Source of the DNA: Thermoleophilia bacterium
GTDB lineage: Bacteria; Actinomycetota; Thermoleophilia; Gaiellales; SKUG01
Assembly: GCA_020438525.1 (NCBI GenBank)
Contig: JAGQUL010000024.1
Coordinates: forward strand, 1-20,373
DNA length: 20,373 nucleotides
Direction: 5' to 3'
Below, piece after piece: positions 8,067 through 14,453 of the stretch. Position numbers and translations under genes: made by a program. The notes beneath the pieces were generated by a model, which was not told where the DNA came from, ran no database searches, and saw nothing but the letters and a program-made list of their open reading frames with translations. Numbering within the stretch: the stretch's first letter is position 1; the number at the start of each line of letters is the position of its first letter.

Positions 8067-9341
8067 GTGGCCATCCACCCCGGACATCACCAGCGACGCC
8101 AGCGGGTCACGCCGCTGCCTCGACGACCGCGTGAGCGGCTGGCGGGCGGCGTGTTCCAGGCGGTGACGCGACTGGTGGGCTTCCGTCCGGAGCTGGTGCC
8201 CGACCACCTGCGCCGACAGCTTCGCGTGATCGGCGTGAGCGACGAGCAGGTGTTTCGGGTGATGCCGTCGCTGCGATCGCTCGCCGACTGGCCATATGCC
8301 TGGGAAGACGAAGGCGACGCACGCGCAGCCGAAGGTGACTGGAACGCGGCGTTCGCTGCGTACTACGTCTCGCAGCGGATCCTGCTCGCTCGCAGCCCGC
8401 TCAAGGACCGGCTGTATCGGCTCGCGCTCGAGGCGTACGCACACGTGGACCAGCCCGAGCTCGAGCGCTTCCGCGTGACGAATCCCCACGGCGAGGAGAT
8501 CGCCGGGTACCTGCAGATGCCACGTGGCTACGAGCCCGGGTCGCAGGTGCCGTGCGTGCTGATCGTGCCCGGCATCACCGGCACGAAGGAAGAGCTGCAC
8601 CCGTTCGCGATGCCGATGCTTCGTCGCGGCGTCGCCGTGGCGCGCCTCGACAACCCGATGTATGGCGAGACCGAGGGCCACCTGACCGATCGGTCCGTGC
8701 CGAATCCGCGGGTCGTGCTCGACCACCTCGCGACCGACGAGCGGCTCGATGCGAGCTCGCTGCACCTGTACGGCATGAGCCTCGGCGCGAACTTCTCGAT
8801 CGAGGCCGCGCTCGGCTCGCGCGCCGCGAGCCTGAGCGTGATCTGCGCGCCGTTCCAGCCGTCGCGCTACTTCCGTGACCTGCCGACGCTCAACCTCACC
8901 GCGCTGCAGCACATGACCCAGCGGCGCGACCTCGATGACCTGATGCAGTTTGCTGCAGAGAACGATCGAGTCACGACCGCGCCGCAGCTCGAGATCCCGG
9001 TCCGCATCTTCCACGGCGGGCGCGACCGCACGATTCCCGTCGAGGACGCACACCTGCTCGCAGCGGCGCTCGGTGGCCCGTCCGCGCTGACCGTGTACGA
9101 GCGCGACCACCACAACTGCCTCGAGCACATGGACGAGATCACGGCGGGCGTGCTCGAGTTCATCGCCGACCCGTATGGAGTGTGCGAGCGACACGCGAGC
9201 GTCGAGCGCATCGATCGCGCGGCGAGCGTGCCGGTCAGCGACGAGGACGCAGCGGTCTCGCGCGGTGGCGACGTGCCCGCACGCGGGCTGGCGCGACTTC
9301 CGTTCCTGCTACCTGGCGTTCGCCCCGGAACCAGCGGCTGA
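8067..9341 (+). CDS. Alpha/beta hydrolase (esterase/FrsA-like), about 424 aa
   Basis: A serine-hydrolase fold follows an N-terminal helical region. With the GTG at 8067 as residue 1, CVLIVPGITGTKEE (163-176) is the strand and oxyanion-hole loop, GMSLGA (236-241) is the nucleophile elbow with Ser238, HGGRDRTIP (316-324) carries the acid Asp320, and RDHHNCLEH (346-354) provides the catalytic His. The substrate cannot be read from sequence; FrsA-type and dienelactone-hydrolase-like carboxylesterases are the nearest groups. No signal peptide is seen, so it is probably cytoplasmic. The frame is open further upstream (TTG 7899, ATG 7911), but that part is AT-richer and holds a palindrome. GTG 8067 has GGGAAGGA 11 nt before it, so I prefer it with modest confidence. 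The last 50 or so residues are an Arg/Ala-rich tail that overlaps the end of the convergent metB-type gene. Confidence 0.8.
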   Translation: MAIHPGHHQRRQRVTPLPRRPRERLAGGVFQAVTRLVGFRPELVPDHLRRQLRVIGVSDEQVFRVMPSLRSLADWPYAWEDEGDARAAEGDWNAAFAAYYVSQRILLARSPLKDRLYRLALEAYAHVDQPELERFRVTNPHGEEIAGYLQMPRGYEPGSQVPCVLIVPGITGTKEELHPFAMPMLRRGVAVARLDNPMYGETEGHLTDRSVPNPRVVLDHLATDERLDASSLHLYGMSLGANFSIEAALGSRAASLSVICAPFQPSRYFRDLPTLNLTALQHMTQRRDLDDLMQFAAENDRVTTAPQLEIPVRIFHGGRDRTIPVEDAHLLAAALGGPSALTVYERDHHNCLEHMDEITAGVLEFIADPYGVCERHASVERIDRAASVPVSDEDAAVSRGGDVPARGLARLPFLLPGVRPGTSG

Positions 9342-10547
9342 CACGAGGTTCGCGGTGGCGTCGAGCGCCTGTTCGAGGTCGCGCAGCAGGTCGTCGACGT
9401 GCTCGATGCCGACGCTGATCCGCACGAGCTCTGCGGGCACCTCGAGCGGCGACCCGGCCACGGACTGGTGGGTCATCAGACCGGGAAGCTCGATCAGGCT
9501 CTCCACGCCGCCGAGGCTCTCCGCGAGCGTGAACAGCCCGGTTGCCGCGCACAATGCCTTGGCGCGCTCCTGCCCGCCTGCGGCTCGGAAGCTCACCATG
9601 CCGCCACCGGCACGCATCTGCCGCTGCACGATCGGATGGTCGGGGTGCGATTCCAGCCCCGGATAGAGCACCTGGTCCACGTCGCTTCGTGATTCGAGCA
9701 TCGTCGCGATCGCCAGCGCGTTCTCGCAGTGGCGTTCCATTCGCACGTGCAGCGTCTTGAGGCCACGCGTGACGAGCCAGCTGTCCATCGGCCCCGGGAT
9801 CGCGCCGACTGCGTTCTGCAGGAACCGCAGCTCCTCGGCGAGCTGGTCGTCGTTGGTCACGAGCGCGCCGCCGACCACGTCGCTGTGGCCACCGAGGTAC
9901 TTGGTCATCGAGTGGGCGACGATGTCGGCGCCGAGCGTGAGCGGCTGCTGCAGGAACGGCGTGGCGAACGTGTTGTCGACCGCCAGCCGTGCACGCCGTG
10001 CGTGCGCGACGCTGGCAATCGCCTCGATGTCGACGACGTTCAGCAGCGGGTTGGTCGGGGTCTCGACCCAGACCAGGCGCGTGCGGTCGGTCATGGCTGC
10101 CGCGATCGCGTCCATGTCGCGCATCTCGACGAACGTGAAGTCGAGGCCCGCGTGCCGCTCCAGCACCTTGGTGAACAGCCGGTACGTGCCGCCGTACGTG
10201 TCGTTGATGCAGAGCACGTGGTCGCCGGGGCTCAGCGTCTGCAGCACCGTCGACGTGGCGGCCATGCCGCTCGCGAACGCGATGCCATGGTCGCCGTCCT
10301 CGAGCGCCGCGAGCTGGATCTCGAGCGCGCGACGGGTGGGGTTGTCGGTCCGGGAGTAGTCGTAGCCGGCGAAGTCGCCCACGCCATGCTGCACGTACGT
10401 CGAGTTCAGGTAGACCGGCGCGATCACCGCGCCGGTCGCCGGATCAGGATCCTGCCCGGCGTGGATCGCACGCGTGCCGAACGCCTGGCCCTCGTACTCG
10501 CTCGCGCGCCTGCGGCGCGGGTGTCCGTGGTCTGTCGGCTCGCCCAT
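9309..10547 (-). CDS. metB: Cystathionine gamma-synthase / gamma-lyase, PLP-dependent (412 aa)
   Basis: A fold-type I PLP enzyme of the Cys/Met metabolism family. It either condenses an activated homoserine ester with cysteine to cystathionine or splits cystathionine to cysteine. Visible signatures are YSRTDNPTR (64-72), ASGMAA (92-97, cofactor phosphate loop), VETPTNP (161-167), VDNTFATP (190-197), and SMTKY (213-217) with the Schiff-base Lys216. The C-terminal SLGGVESLIELP and AGSPLEVP stretch matches actinobacterial MetB. Synthase and lyase cannot be told apart by sequence alone. The CBS-type gene upstream would fit reverse transsulfuration to cysteine. ATG 10547 is chosen because a strong GGAGGAG site lies just upstream; an in-frame ATG 15 codons earlier lacks one. 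The stop overlaps the hydrolase gene tail by 33 bp. Confidence 0.93.
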   Translation of the reverse strand: MGEPTDHGHPRRRRASEYEGQAFGTRAIHAGQDPDPATGAVIAPVYLNSTYVQHGVGDFAGYDYSRTDNPTRRALEIQLAALEDGDHGIAFASGMAATSTVLQTLSPGDHVLCINDTYGGTYRLFTKVLERHAGLDFTFVEMRDMDAIAAAMTDRTRLVWVETPTNPLLNVVDIEAIASVAHARRARLAVDNTFATPFLQQPLTLGADIVAHSMTKYLGGHSDVVGGALVTNDDQLAEELRFLQNAVGAIPGPMDSWLVTRGLKTLHVRMERHCENALAIATMLESRSDVDQVLYPGLESHPDHPIVQRQMRAGGGMVSFRAAGGQERAKALCAATGLFTLAESLGGVESLIELPGLMTHQSVAGSPLEVPAELVRISVGIEHVDDLLRDLEQALDATANLVSAAGSGANAR

Positions 10548-10552
10548 GTGGT

Positions 10553-10563
10553 GCTCCTCCTCC
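10553..10563 (-). promoter_or_regulatory. Strong ribosome-binding site fixing the metB start
   Basis: GGAGGAGGAGC on the minus strand ends about 6 nt before ATG 10547. It is one of the strongest Shine-Dalgarno matches in the window and decides the start codon. Confidence 0.8.
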
Positions 10564-10578
10564 GTGCGACTCTCGCAC
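10564..10578 (-). other. Small hairpin between the lipoprotein and metB genes
   Basis: GTGCGA (10564-10569) and TCGCAC (10573-10578) form a perfect 6-bp stem with a 3-nt loop, between the lipoprotein stop (10605) and the metB ribosome-binding site. No T-run follows. It could be a weak terminator, an mRNA stabiliser or chance. Confidence 0.3.
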
Positions 10579-10604
10579 TGGGATCCTCCCACACGGTCGC
10601 CGTG

Positions 10605-11282
10605 CTACTCGTCGCCGCCGGCGGTGCCACCGCTCGGGTAGTTGCCCGGACCCGGGTAATCGCCCGAGGTCGGGTATGAGTCGCCGTATGCGCGCAGCGC
10701 CTGCAGCGCCGCGGAAATGGCCGTCGAGTCGCTGCTCGTGGCGCGATCCGCGTCCGCGAAGGCTCGCTCGACCTGATCGATGGTCGCGCTCGACGACTCG
10801 CCGATCGACGCCATCGACAGCATCGTCGCGTCGCTGCTCGTCGCGCGATCGGCGGCGCTCATCAGTCGCGCATACTCGTCGGGCGTGAATCGAGAGGTCG
10901 AGTTCAGCGACAGCGCGCTCAGGAACATCGCGTCGCTGCTCGTCGCGCGATCGGCGGCGTTCGCGATCGTCTCGAACTGCGCAGCGCTCGCCCGAGAATC
11001 GAGGCCGAGGCGCAGCGCGGCGAGCATCGTGGCGTCGGAGGACGTGTGCCGGTCCGCGGTGCGCAGCAGCTGCACTGCCTCCGTGGCGTCGCGGCCCGAC
11101 GAGGTCGCGATCGTGTATGCCGACTGCATCATCGCGTCGCTGCTCGTCGCGCGGTCGGCAGCGCCGAGAATGTCGTCGTCGGCCACGTCCGGGTCCGCGG
11201 GGGTGGTGCTGCATGCGGCGAGCGCCACGGTGCCCACAGCGAGCGCTCCGATTCCCAGCGCGATCTTCAGCCCAGCGTTCAT
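10605..11282 (-). CDS. Lipoprotein made of five 34-residue repeats (225 aa)
   Basis: Not a family I recognise. Residues 1-23 are a lipoprotein signal peptide, with lipobox LAAC and lipidated Cys24, so it is predicted to be membrane-anchored outside the cytoplasm. Residues 42-211 contain five units starting ADRATSSDA or a close variant (ADRHTSSDA, ADRATSSDS). The DR pairs fall at 43, 77, 111, 145 and 179, an exact 34-residue period. Each unit looks helical, with two predicted segments separated by a Ser-rich turn. The length equals that of TPR units, but the TPR consensus residues are not visible. The tail (200-225) is rich in Gly, Pro, Tyr and Ser. ATG 11282 has GGAG upstream. The gene sits between the CBS-type and metB-type genes with 92- and 57-bp gaps. 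The function is unknown; a protein-binding scaffold is a guess. Confidence 0.85.
   Translation of the reverse strand: MNAGLKIALGIGALAVGTVALAACSTTPADPDVADDDILGAADRATSSDAMMQSAYTIATSSGRDATEAVQLLRTADRHTSSDATMLAALRLGLDSRASAAQFETIANAADRATSSDAMFLSALSLNSTSRFTPDEYARLMSAADRATSSDATMLSMASIGESSSATIDQVERAFADADRATSSDSTAISAALQALRAYGDSYPTSGDYPGPGNYPSGGTAGGDE
10650..11159 (-). repeat. Five in-frame 102-bp repeats encoding ADRATSSDA units
   Basis: Five coding units of exactly 34 codons lie in tandem. On the plus strand the conserved core reads GCGTCGCTGCTCGTCGCGCG, followed by ATCGGC or a close variant, and recurs nearly unchanged in four units. The rest of each unit has diverged. The strict spacing without insertion or deletion suggests structural constraint. 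Confidence 0.85.
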
Positions 11283-11374
11283 CTTCTGCTCCGTCCCGTC
11301 GATCTCGAGTGCCGGTGTCCAGCCGGCGCGTCCATCCGGTACGTCGAGAACGGAGCCGCGTTCGTTTCGCAGCG

Positions 11375-12409
11375 TCAGAGGCTGACGCCCGCCGCCTCGA
11401 GCAGCTCGTGTGCCTCGTTGGGCGCGAGCTCGCGCGCCTCGTCCTGGCTGACGAGTCCGTGCTCGAGCAGCCACTCGGGATTGAAGACCTTGGACAGGTA
11501 GCCGCGACCGGTGTCGGGCATCAGCACCACCACGCGCTTGCCCGGGCCGAGCTCCCGCGCGACCTTCAGCGCGCCGTGCAGGGCGGTGCCGCAGCTGCCG
11601 CCGCACAGGATGCCTTCCTCGCGCGCGAGCCGGTTGGCGGTCCGGAAGCTGTCGCGGTCCTCGACGATGATCCAGCGGTCGACGACGTCGCGGTTGAACG
11701 TGCCGGGCCAGAAGTCCTCGCCGATGCCCTCGACGAGGTACGAGTGCACGTCGTCGGGCGTCACGTAGATCGACCCGGGCGGATCGCACGCGACGACCTG
11801 GACGTTCGGATCCTGCGACTTGAGGTAGCCGCCCACGCCGCTTGCCGTGCCACCCGTGCCCACGCCGCACACGAACGCGTCGATGCGCCCGTCGACCTGC
11901 TCCCACAGCTCGGGACCCGTTGTCTCGACGTGCGTCTGCGGGTTGGCCATGTTGTGGTACTGGTCGAGCTTCACCGCGTTCGGCAGCTCGGCAGCAAGCT
12001 TGTCGCTGACCGAGTAGTAGGAGCGTGGGTCGTCGGCCTCCACCTGCGTCGGGCAGACGACGACCTCTGCTCCGTATGCACGCAGCAGGTTCTGCTTCTC
12101 GAGGCTGATCTTGTCGGGCATCACGAACACGCAGCGATAGCCGCGCGCGATCGCGGTCATCGCAAGGCCGACTCCCGTGTTGCCGCTGGTGGGCTCGACG
12201 ATCGTGCCGCCCGGGACGAGCAGGCCGTCGCGCTCGGCGGCGTCGATCATCCGTGCGCCGATGCGGTCCTTCACCGAGTAGCCGGGATTGAACATCTCCA
12301 GCTTGAGCAGGACCTCCGCCATGTCGGGCTCCTGCATGCGCTGCAGACGCACGAGCGGTGTGTTGCCGATCAGGTCGGTGATGACGGGGAACGAGGAGGA
12401 TTCGGCCAT
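11375..12409 (-). CDS. Cystathionine beta-synthase / cysteine synthase without CBS (Bateman) domains (344 aa)
   Basis: A fold-type II PLP enzyme that joins serine (or O-acetylserine) with homocysteine (or sulfide). Signatures are LIGNTPLV (13-20), NPGYSVKDR (41-49) with Schiff-base Lys47, TSGNTG (74-79), GVGTGGTASG (182-191), LVEGIGEDFWP (225-235) and GGSCG (270-274). The EGIGEDFWP stretch and the ending GRGYLSKVFNPEW are closest to actinobacterial cystathionine beta-synthases. Those proteins continue with a Bateman pair of CBS domains; this one stops about 34 residues after FNPEW. It is therefore a catalytic core without that regulatory module. ATG 12409 has AGGA 8 nt upstream and is 13 bp from the SemiSWEET stop, so the two are probably co-transcribed. 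Cysteine synthase is the main alternative. The metB-type gene downstream supports a transsulfuration role. Confidence 0.9.
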   Translation of the reverse strand: MAESSSFPVITDLIGNTPLVRLQRMQEPDMAEVLLKLEMFNPGYSVKDRIGARMIDAAERDGLLVPGGTIVEPTSGNTGVGLAMTAIARGYRCVFVMPDKISLEKQNLLRAYGAEVVVCPTQVEADDPRSYYSVSDKLAAELPNAVKLDQYHNMANPQTHVETTGPELWEQVDGRIDAFVCGVGTGGTASGVGGYLKSQDPNVQVVACDPPGSIYVTPDDVHSYLVEGIGEDFWPGTFNRDVVDRWIIVEDRDSFRTANRLAREEGILCGGSCGTALHGALKVARELGPGKRVVVLMPDTGRGYLSKVFNPEWLLEHGLVSQDEARELAPNEAHELLEAAGVSL

Positions 12410-12422
12410 GCGGCCGATCCTA

Positions 12423-12725
12423 CTAGCGCTCGGATCCGCGGTCCGCGGCCGGTCCACCCGAGCGTCGCAATCGCAGCGCGAGCAGCATCGTGGCGAGGCC
12501 GAACACGAACGCCACCGAGTTCGGCACCGCGACGATGTAGTCGTCGACGCTGATGCCATAGGCGACCCAGAGCAGGAACCCGACCGTGAGCACGGCAAAG
12601 TAGCCGATCGAGACGTCGCGACTGTCGCCGGTCTGCAGCATCCTGCGGATCTGCAGGCCAGGGCTGGCGGCCATCGCGAGCGCCCAGACGGACACGACGC
12701 TCTCGAGGATGTCCTGACCCGACAT
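12423..12725 (-). CDS. SemiSWEET sugar transporter (PQ-loop/MtN3 family, 100 aa)
   Basis: A small membrane protein with three predicted TM helices (about 5-22, 42-58 and 65-86). TM1 ends in SPGLQIRRM followed by TGDSRDVS, the MtN3/PQ-loop pattern in which the Pro (22) acts as a hinge. TM2 contains LLWVAYG (51-57), and TM3 carries VPNSVAFVFG (67-76) with the family's conserved Asn69. SemiSWEETs are dimers that let sugars cross the membrane passively; the substrate here cannot be told. The ATG overlaps the purH stop as TGATG, with no ribosome-binding site of its own, so translation is probably coupled to purH. Confidence 0.88.
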   Translation of the reverse strand: MSGQDILESVVSVWALAMAASPGLQIRRMLQTGDSRDVSIGYFAVLTVGFLLWVAYGISVDDYIVAVPNSVAFVFGLATMLLALRLRRSGGPAADRGSER

Positions 12726-14245
12726 CAGTGCCGGAAGTGGCGCCGATGGGTGAACACCATCGGGATGCCGGCGTCGTCGCAGAGCTTGACGATGTCGTCG
12801 TCGCGATCGCTGCCGCCGGGCTGGATGATGCCGGCGATCCCGGCGTTGATCGCCAGCTCCACCGCGTCGTCGTAGCCGAGGAATGCGTCGCTCGCGAGCA
12901 TCGCGCCCTTGGCACGATCGCCGGCCTTGGCCAGCGCGTTGGCGAGGCCGTCGTGACGCGACGCGTGCGTGCCCGCGATGCCGACGGTGACGAGGTCCTT
13001 GCCGAGCACGATCGCGTTCGATCGGACCCATCGCGAGACGCGGTAGGCGAACACGAGGTCACCCCACTGCTGCTCGGAAGGCGTGGCGCTGGTCACGACG
13101 TCCATGAACTCGCGCTCCTCGAGCTCGAGGTCGTGGTCCTGCACGAGCAGTCCACCGATGACGCGTCGCAGGTCCTTCTCGCCCGGGCTCTTGGTGCGGC
13201 GCTCCTGGTCGAGCAGGACGCGCAGGTCGGGCGCCCGCTCCGCGAGGATCGCGCGTGCGTCGTCGTCGTAGCCCGGTGCGAAGAGCACGTCGAACCTGTG
13301 CTCGGCGATCGTCCTGGCGGCGTCGGCGTCGACGGTGCGGTTCAGTGCGAGCACGCCGCCGTAGCTGGATGCCTCGTCGGCCTTGAACGCGAGCTCGAAG
13401 GCGTCCGCTCCACCGCGGGCTGCCGCGACCCCGACCGGCGAGCCGTGCTTGACGATCACGCAGCTCGGGATCGAGAAGTCGGAGGCGACCTGTCGGGCGA
13501 CGTTCAGGTCGGCGAGGTTGTTGAAGCTCAGGTCGTCGCCGCCGAGCTGCTCGACCATGCTGAGCAGGTGGCGGCGAGCGCCGACCTCGACGTAGTACGC
13601 GGCGCGCTGGTGCGGGTTCTCGCCGTACTCGAGGTCGGCCATCTTCACGTAGTCGCGCAGGAGGTAGGTCGGGAAGTCCTCCGCGTCGCTGAACCAGTTG
13701 GCCACGGCGAGCTCGTAGTGCGCGGTCGCGTCGAACGCGCGGCTCGCGAGCAGGCGGCGCGCCTCGTAGCCGGGGTCGCCGTCGGTGGCCTCGAGCTCCT
13801 CGAGCACGAGCGGGTACACCTCGGGATCGGCGACCACGAGCACGCGCTCGAAGTTGCGCGCCGCAGCCCGCAGGATCCCGGGCCCCTCGATGTCGATTGC
13901 GTCGAGCACCTCCTCCTCGCGCAGGTCGCGTCGACCCGCGGTGCGCTCGAACGGGGCAAGGTTCACCACGACCAGGTCGAAGCCGGTGTCGTCGCCGTCG
14001 GCGCCGCGCCACTGCAGCGCGGCGCTCAGCTGCGGGTGCATCGTCTGCGCGGGTCCGCTGCCGACGAGCGCCTTGGCGCCGAGCAGCTGCTCGACGGACT
14101 GGACCTCGAGCCCTGCATCGCGAAGGAACCCGACGGTGTCGTCGGCGGCGACCACGTCGACATCCATCGCCTGCAGCGCGCGCACGAACTCCACGAGTCC
14201 GTCGGTGTCGTGGACGGACACGAGTGCGCGTCGAACCTGTGCCAT
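12725..14245 (-). CDS. purH: PurH-like bifunctional AICAR transformylase / IMP cyclohydrolase with a degenerate cyclohydrolase site (506 aa)
   Basis: Full-length PurH architecture. The family formylates AICAR using 10-formyl-THF and closes FAICAR to IMP. The N-terminal cyclohydrolase fold is recognisable (RRALVSVHD, DLVVVNLAPFE, IDIEGPGILRAAARN), but key residues differ: the STGGT loop is AADDT (33-37), the catalytic Lys of KTLHP is Gln67, the Tyr of NLYPF is Ala97 and the Lys of AAKN is Arg130. Asp118 is kept. The transformylase half keeps YGENPHQ (207-213), VKHGSP (265-270) with Lys266-His267, SYGGVLALNR (294-303), GGLLVQD (364-370) and RSNAI (408-412). Its GAGQxSR motif is AGTHASR (424-430) and DAFFPF is DAFLGY (453-458). 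Cyclohydrolase activity is therefore doubtful and transformylase activity possible. AAGGAG lies 9 nt before ATG 14245. The stop overlaps the SemiSWEET start. Confidence 0.85.
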   Translation of the reverse strand: MAQVRRALVSVHDTDGLVEFVRALQAMDVDVVAADDTVGFLRDAGLEVQSVEQLLGAKALVGSGPAQTMHPQLSAALQWRGADGDDTGFDLVVVNLAPFERTAGRRDLREEEVLDAIDIEGPGILRAAARNFERVLVVADPEVYPLVLEELEATDGDPGYEARRLLASRAFDATAHYELAVANWFSDAEDFPTYLLRDYVKMADLEYGENPHQRAAYYVEVGARRHLLSMVEQLGGDDLSFNNLADLNVARQVASDFSIPSCVIVKHGSPVGVAAARGGADAFELAFKADEASSYGGVLALNRTVDADAARTIAEHRFDVLFAPGYDDDARAILAERAPDLRVLLDQERRTKSPGEKDLRRVIGGLLVQDHDLELEEREFMDVVTSATPSEQQWGDLVFAYRVSRWVRSNAIVLGKDLVTVGIAGTHASRHDGLANALAKAGDRAKGAMLASDAFLGYDDAVELAINAGIAGIIQPGGSDRDDDIVKLCDDAGIPMVFTHRRHFRH

Positions 14246-14344
14246 GCGGGGTCGCTCCTTCGTCGCTCGAGGCGCACGCCGATGTATCGCGCGTACGCGT
14301 GATGGAACGGGCCTTCCCCGCTCGCGCCGCCTTCAATCAGCCCA

Positions 14345-14395
14345 CCGAGTTTCGCATCGCAGTGTCGGATTCCGACACTCGCATCCGAAACTCCG
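14345..14395. promoter_or_regulatory. 51-bp inverted repeat in the purB-purH gap
   Basis: A perfect 19-bp palindrome, AGTGTCGGATTCCGACACT (14361-14379), sits inside a longer imperfect one: the 25-base arms (14345-14369 and 14371-14395) pair at 20 positions. It lies in the 208-bp gap between the purB stop and the purH start. That gap also holds a GC-rich CCCGGG-containing hairpin nearer purB and the purH ribosome-binding site. It could be an operator controlling an internal purH promoter, or an RNA hairpin that ends or stabilises the upstream transcript; no T-run follows in either direction. Confidence 0.55.
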
Positions 14396-14453
14396 TGCGA
14401 ACCCGGGGTGCGCGCGGGTCGCCCGGGCGAGGCACGCCGGCCGAGGGCGCGGA

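Noticed and set aside
10548..10592. 15-codon N-terminal extension of the metB-type protein (ATG at 10592)
   Set aside because: It would run through the strong ribosome-binding site at 10553-10563, which clearly serves ATG 10547.
10650..11159. CRISPR-like appearance of regularly spaced DNA repeats
   Set aside because: The spacing is exactly 34 codons, the frame is open throughout, and both repeat and spacer parts encode a consistent protein with a lipoprotein signal, so these are protein repeats.
11283..11374. Small stems (GCCGG/CCGGC and GAACG/CGTTC) between the CBS-type and lipoprotein genes
   Set aside because: Only 5-bp stems without T-runs; expected by chance in GC-rich DNA, so not called as terminators.
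11117..12553. Plus-strand frame of 478 codons
   Set aside because: Antisense shadow of the CBS-type gene and the lipoprotein start; no family signature.
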